Assembly (NCBI GenBank): GCA_024695865.1
Contig: JAILHI010000099.1
Location: 1-32,557 of the forward strand
Origin: Candidatus Gastranaerophilales bacterium
GTDB lineage: Bacteria > Cyanobacteriota > Vampirovibrionia > Gastranaerophilales > Gastranaerophilaceae
DNA: 32,557 nt
Direction: 5' to 3'
The notes beneath the pieces are model-generated. The model did no database searches. It was given only the letters and a program-made list of their open reading frames with translations, and was not told where the DNA came from. Position numbers and translations under genes: made by a program. Positions 30,742 to 32,557 of this stretch are shown here, one piece after another. The stretch's first letter is position 1. Each line of letters starts with the position of its first letter.

Positions 30742-32415
30742 CTATGGGGCAGCGGGAGCCGGTAATCCGCCGGGGGCGTTTGCCTGCGGAGCAGCCGGTG
30801 CTGCAGCATTTGCTGCGGGCGCTGTACCTGCGGCATTTCCTTTTGCATCCTTAGTCTTTGAATCGTCAGTATTCTCTGCGGGATTTTTTGCAGCTGCTTC
30901 ACTTTCTATTACAAACTGATAGGCTGATTCCATATCAGAGCCCGGATTGCCCAAATTAAGTCTTGAAATTTTTAATCCGGGATATTTTGCTTTTAAACTT
31001 TTAACATAAGCATAGATTGATTCACTTTGCTGCGCCCTGCCCAAAATTCTGACTTCGGCACGTGAATTACAACTAAAATGGGTCAAATATACATCATCGG
31101 GGATTTCTGAACCAAGTGCATAAATTAAGGCAAGGTCTTTTTCATTTTCGTCCGATATTTGTTTAGAAACATTATATATGTTGTTAACATCTCCGCCGAT
31201 ATTTGTGGCATTAATCTTTGTCTGCGCTTCAACAAACTGGTCTTTCATTGTGGCAATTTCCGACAATAATTTCTTTTCAAGGACGGACAAACCAAAACTT
31301 AACAAAAGGAATAAACCGAGTATTAAAACGCCTAATATTGTACTTATGTTTAAAACTGCCCTTCTGTCAATTTCATAGTCCTGGTCGAACACGTGCAGAG
31401 TTAACATCTGCGAAATTTCAGAATCTTCACCAAGCAGGAAATTGAACTTAATCGGGAAGGTTTCGTATGTATATGCTGCAGCACCGACGGCTTCCAAAGA
31501 TATCATCGGAGAATATTTTGTCAAAACCGTAGGAGATATTTCCATAAAGGACTTATCTGCATACATATTTCTGTCTAAATATTTTAAATTGCCTTCAAAG
31601 TTAATTTTGTGACATAAAATTTCTGCACTTACATCATTGGTTTCGCTGACTACCAGCAAATTCTTTGCAGGATAGTTTTCCAACGCCGTACCTGCCGCTG
31701 ACGATATTGCAACATAAACTTCATCACTTGAGAAAGACTTAATTGCAAGAGGTTCTTCAAAGTAGTCAACCAGTTTTTTACCCTGCATACAGAATATCGA
31801 ATAACTGTTTGAACCGATTAATAAAATGTTTGTGGTATCGTTTCCGATAAATTCTTCTTCTAAAACCTTACTGTATATGATACCTTTTATCATTGAAGAA
31901 TTTGATGTTTCAACGGCAATAAGTTTTGCCCCTAATTCTTCAAAGATATCTTTTATATTTTGTATGGTATTTTCCTGAATGGCACCATAAACGATGTATC
32001 TTTTTTCGGTTTCCTTATTGACGTTTACCGTATTCCAACTGATAACAGGTTCGTGGCGTTTGAAGAGATACATTTCCTCTACTTCGGAAGCAATTGCCGT
32101 TGAGATTTGCTCATCGGGCAAAACCAGAGGCAAACTCGAAAAAGAGAAATGGACATTCGGAATATTTAAAACAACGTTAGAGTTTTTGGGTGTTACATTG
32201 ATTTCTTTAAACAAATCCTGAATCGCTTCCGCAAAATCTTCATAACTGATAATTTCACGGATTGCGTTGTTATATTTCAGTTCTTTACAGGCATATTTTG
32301 TTATCATTCTTTGACTTTTATCGATACAAATCATTTCAATAACATTTGAGGCTGATACCGATATACCAACTGTCGAAACGGAACTTAATCCTAATGCCTC
32401 TAAAAAGTTTCCCAT
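30742..32415 (-). CDS. PilM-PilN fusion protein (GspL-like architecture)
   Basis: 557 residues in one uninterrupted frame. Residues 1 to about 320 resemble the actin-like PilM domain: VGISVSASNVIEM at 16-28, SFSSLPLVLPDEQISTAIASE around 91-111, ending in EAVGAAAYTYE. From about 322 it continues as PilN: IKFNFLLGE (compare the INLLP start of PilN), one membrane helix at about 355-377, a coiled coil, and a periplasmic ferredoxin-like domain with LALIYALGSEIPDDVYLTHF and VRILGRAQ. The last 50 residues are an Ala/Pro/Asn-rich tail. The usual DxGxxxxK and second phosphate motifs of PilM are not recognisable. It would form the inner-membrane platform with PilO of the type IV pilus apparatus that handles prepilins like that at 1064-1828. 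A short AAGG lies 14 bases before ATG, so the start is moderately sure. Confidence 0.8.
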   Translation of the reverse strand: MGNFLEALGLSSVSTVGISVSASNVIEMICIDKSQRMITKYACKELKYNNAIREIISYEDFAEAIQDLFKEINVTPKNSNVVLNIPNVHFSFSSLPLVLPDEQISTAIASEVEEMYLFKRHEPVISWNTVNVNKETEKRYIVYGAIQENTIQNIKDIFEELGAKLIAVETSNSSMIKGIIYSKVLEEEFIGNDTTNILLIGSNSYSIFCMQGKKLVDYFEEPLAIKSFSSDEVYVAISSAAGTALENYPAKNLLVVSETNDVSAEILCHKINFEGNLKYLDRNMYADKSFMEISPTVLTKYSPMISLEAVGAAAYTYETFPIKFNFLLGEDSEISQMLTLHVFDQDYEIDRRAVLNISTILGVLILGLFLLLSFGLSVLEKKLLSEIATMKDQFVEAQTKINATNIGGDVNNIYNVSKQISDENEKDLALIYALGSEIPDDVYLTHFSCNSRAEVRILGRAQQSESIYAYVKSLKAKYPGLKISRLNLGNPGSDMESAYQFVIESEAAAKNPAENTDDSKTKDAKGNAAGTAPAANAAAPAAPQANAPGGLPAPAAP

Positions 32416-32557
32416 AAAGTCTTTTTTACCTTATCTCATTCTAACTTCTTTATATATAATATACTATATTTTCATTTTAGACTACTTTTGTGTATAATGT
32501 TAATAAAATTTACATCAAAATGAGGATAAGAAAATAGACACTTCTGATTTTATATAC
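32416..32557. other. intergenic region with -10-like element for a plus-strand gene beyond the window
   Basis: A/T-rich. TATAAT at 32493-32498 on the plus strand has no convincing -35. It is followed by GAGGATAAG at 32522-32530, which looks like a ribosome binding site, but no ATG, GTG or TTG follows at normal spacing before the window ends. Minus-strand A/T-rich stretches probably hold the pilMN promoter, which I cannot pin down. Confidence 0.4.

Noticed and set aside
32491-32499. DnaA-box-like TGTATAATG near the right end
   Set aside because: A single loose match that coincides with a TATAAT -10 element. A promoter is the simpler explanation.

Overview
The window looks like a chromosomal segment of an uncultured, anaerobic, low-GC bacterium. 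My best guess is a non-photosynthetic cyanobacterial relative (Melainabacteria/Vampirovibrionia, Gastranaerophilales type). The guess rests on the style of the prepilin at 1064-1828, an orphan NarL-type regulator that resembles cyanobacterial/plastid Ycf29-like regulators, a PilM-PilN/PilO assembly locus, and a ferredoxin-dependent 2-oxoacid oxidoreductase, which implies anaerobic metabolism. No 16S rRNA is present, so this is inference. Nearly everything is core housekeeping. I see no phage, IS element, CRISPR array or defence system.

Layout. (1) 1-1870: the 3' part of a probable tRNA-Leu(UAA), a small secreted protein made of six 20-residue repeats, a long SRP RNA with a 5' Alu-like domain and its own promoter, and a type IV prepilin-like protein. 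(2) 1890-5339: ribosomal protein L25 (minus strand), divergent from dihydropteroate synthase, then rimP-nusA behind a leader terminator. (3) 5426-6819: an AT-richer island holding a U32-like cysteine-rich protein with a Tat-like signal, followed by a long perfect-arm hairpin and a REP/MITE-like palindrome. (4) 6808-27134: a minus-strand block of about 20 kb read from glyA towards folC and then a response regulator: glyA, a WecA/TagO-type transferase, def, fmt, aroH | vorDBAC, fabH, fabF | aspS, dnaA, murF, mraY, murD, ftsW, murG, folC | response regulator. Many genes overlap by 1-20 bases, so translational coupling is widespread. (5) 27279-30099: secD-secF-(HTH plus zinc ribbon) on the plus strand, closed by a terminator. 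(6) 30116-32415: pilO and a PilM-PilN fusion on the minus strand. The last 140 bases hold a -10-like element for a plus-strand gene outside the window.

How the genes work together: glyA, folP, folC, fmt and def connect one-carbon/folate metabolism with initiator tRNA formylation and deformylation. murF-mraY-murD-ftsW-murG is a dcw-type wall and division cluster lacking murC/murB here, with folC in the tail position. The VOR-type oxidoreductase directly precedes fabH-fabF and could supply branched acyl-CoA primers for fatty acid synthesis.

Most interesting leads: the 20-residue repeat protein, the Alu-bearing SRP RNA, a DnaA with a Lys/Ser/Asp-rich insertion in its initiator-specific motif and an altered DNA-binding signature, the putatively exported U32-like Fe-S protein, the PilM-PilN fusion whose nucleotide-binding motifs look degenerate, and the terminator lodged between any possible promoter and the rimP-nusA start.
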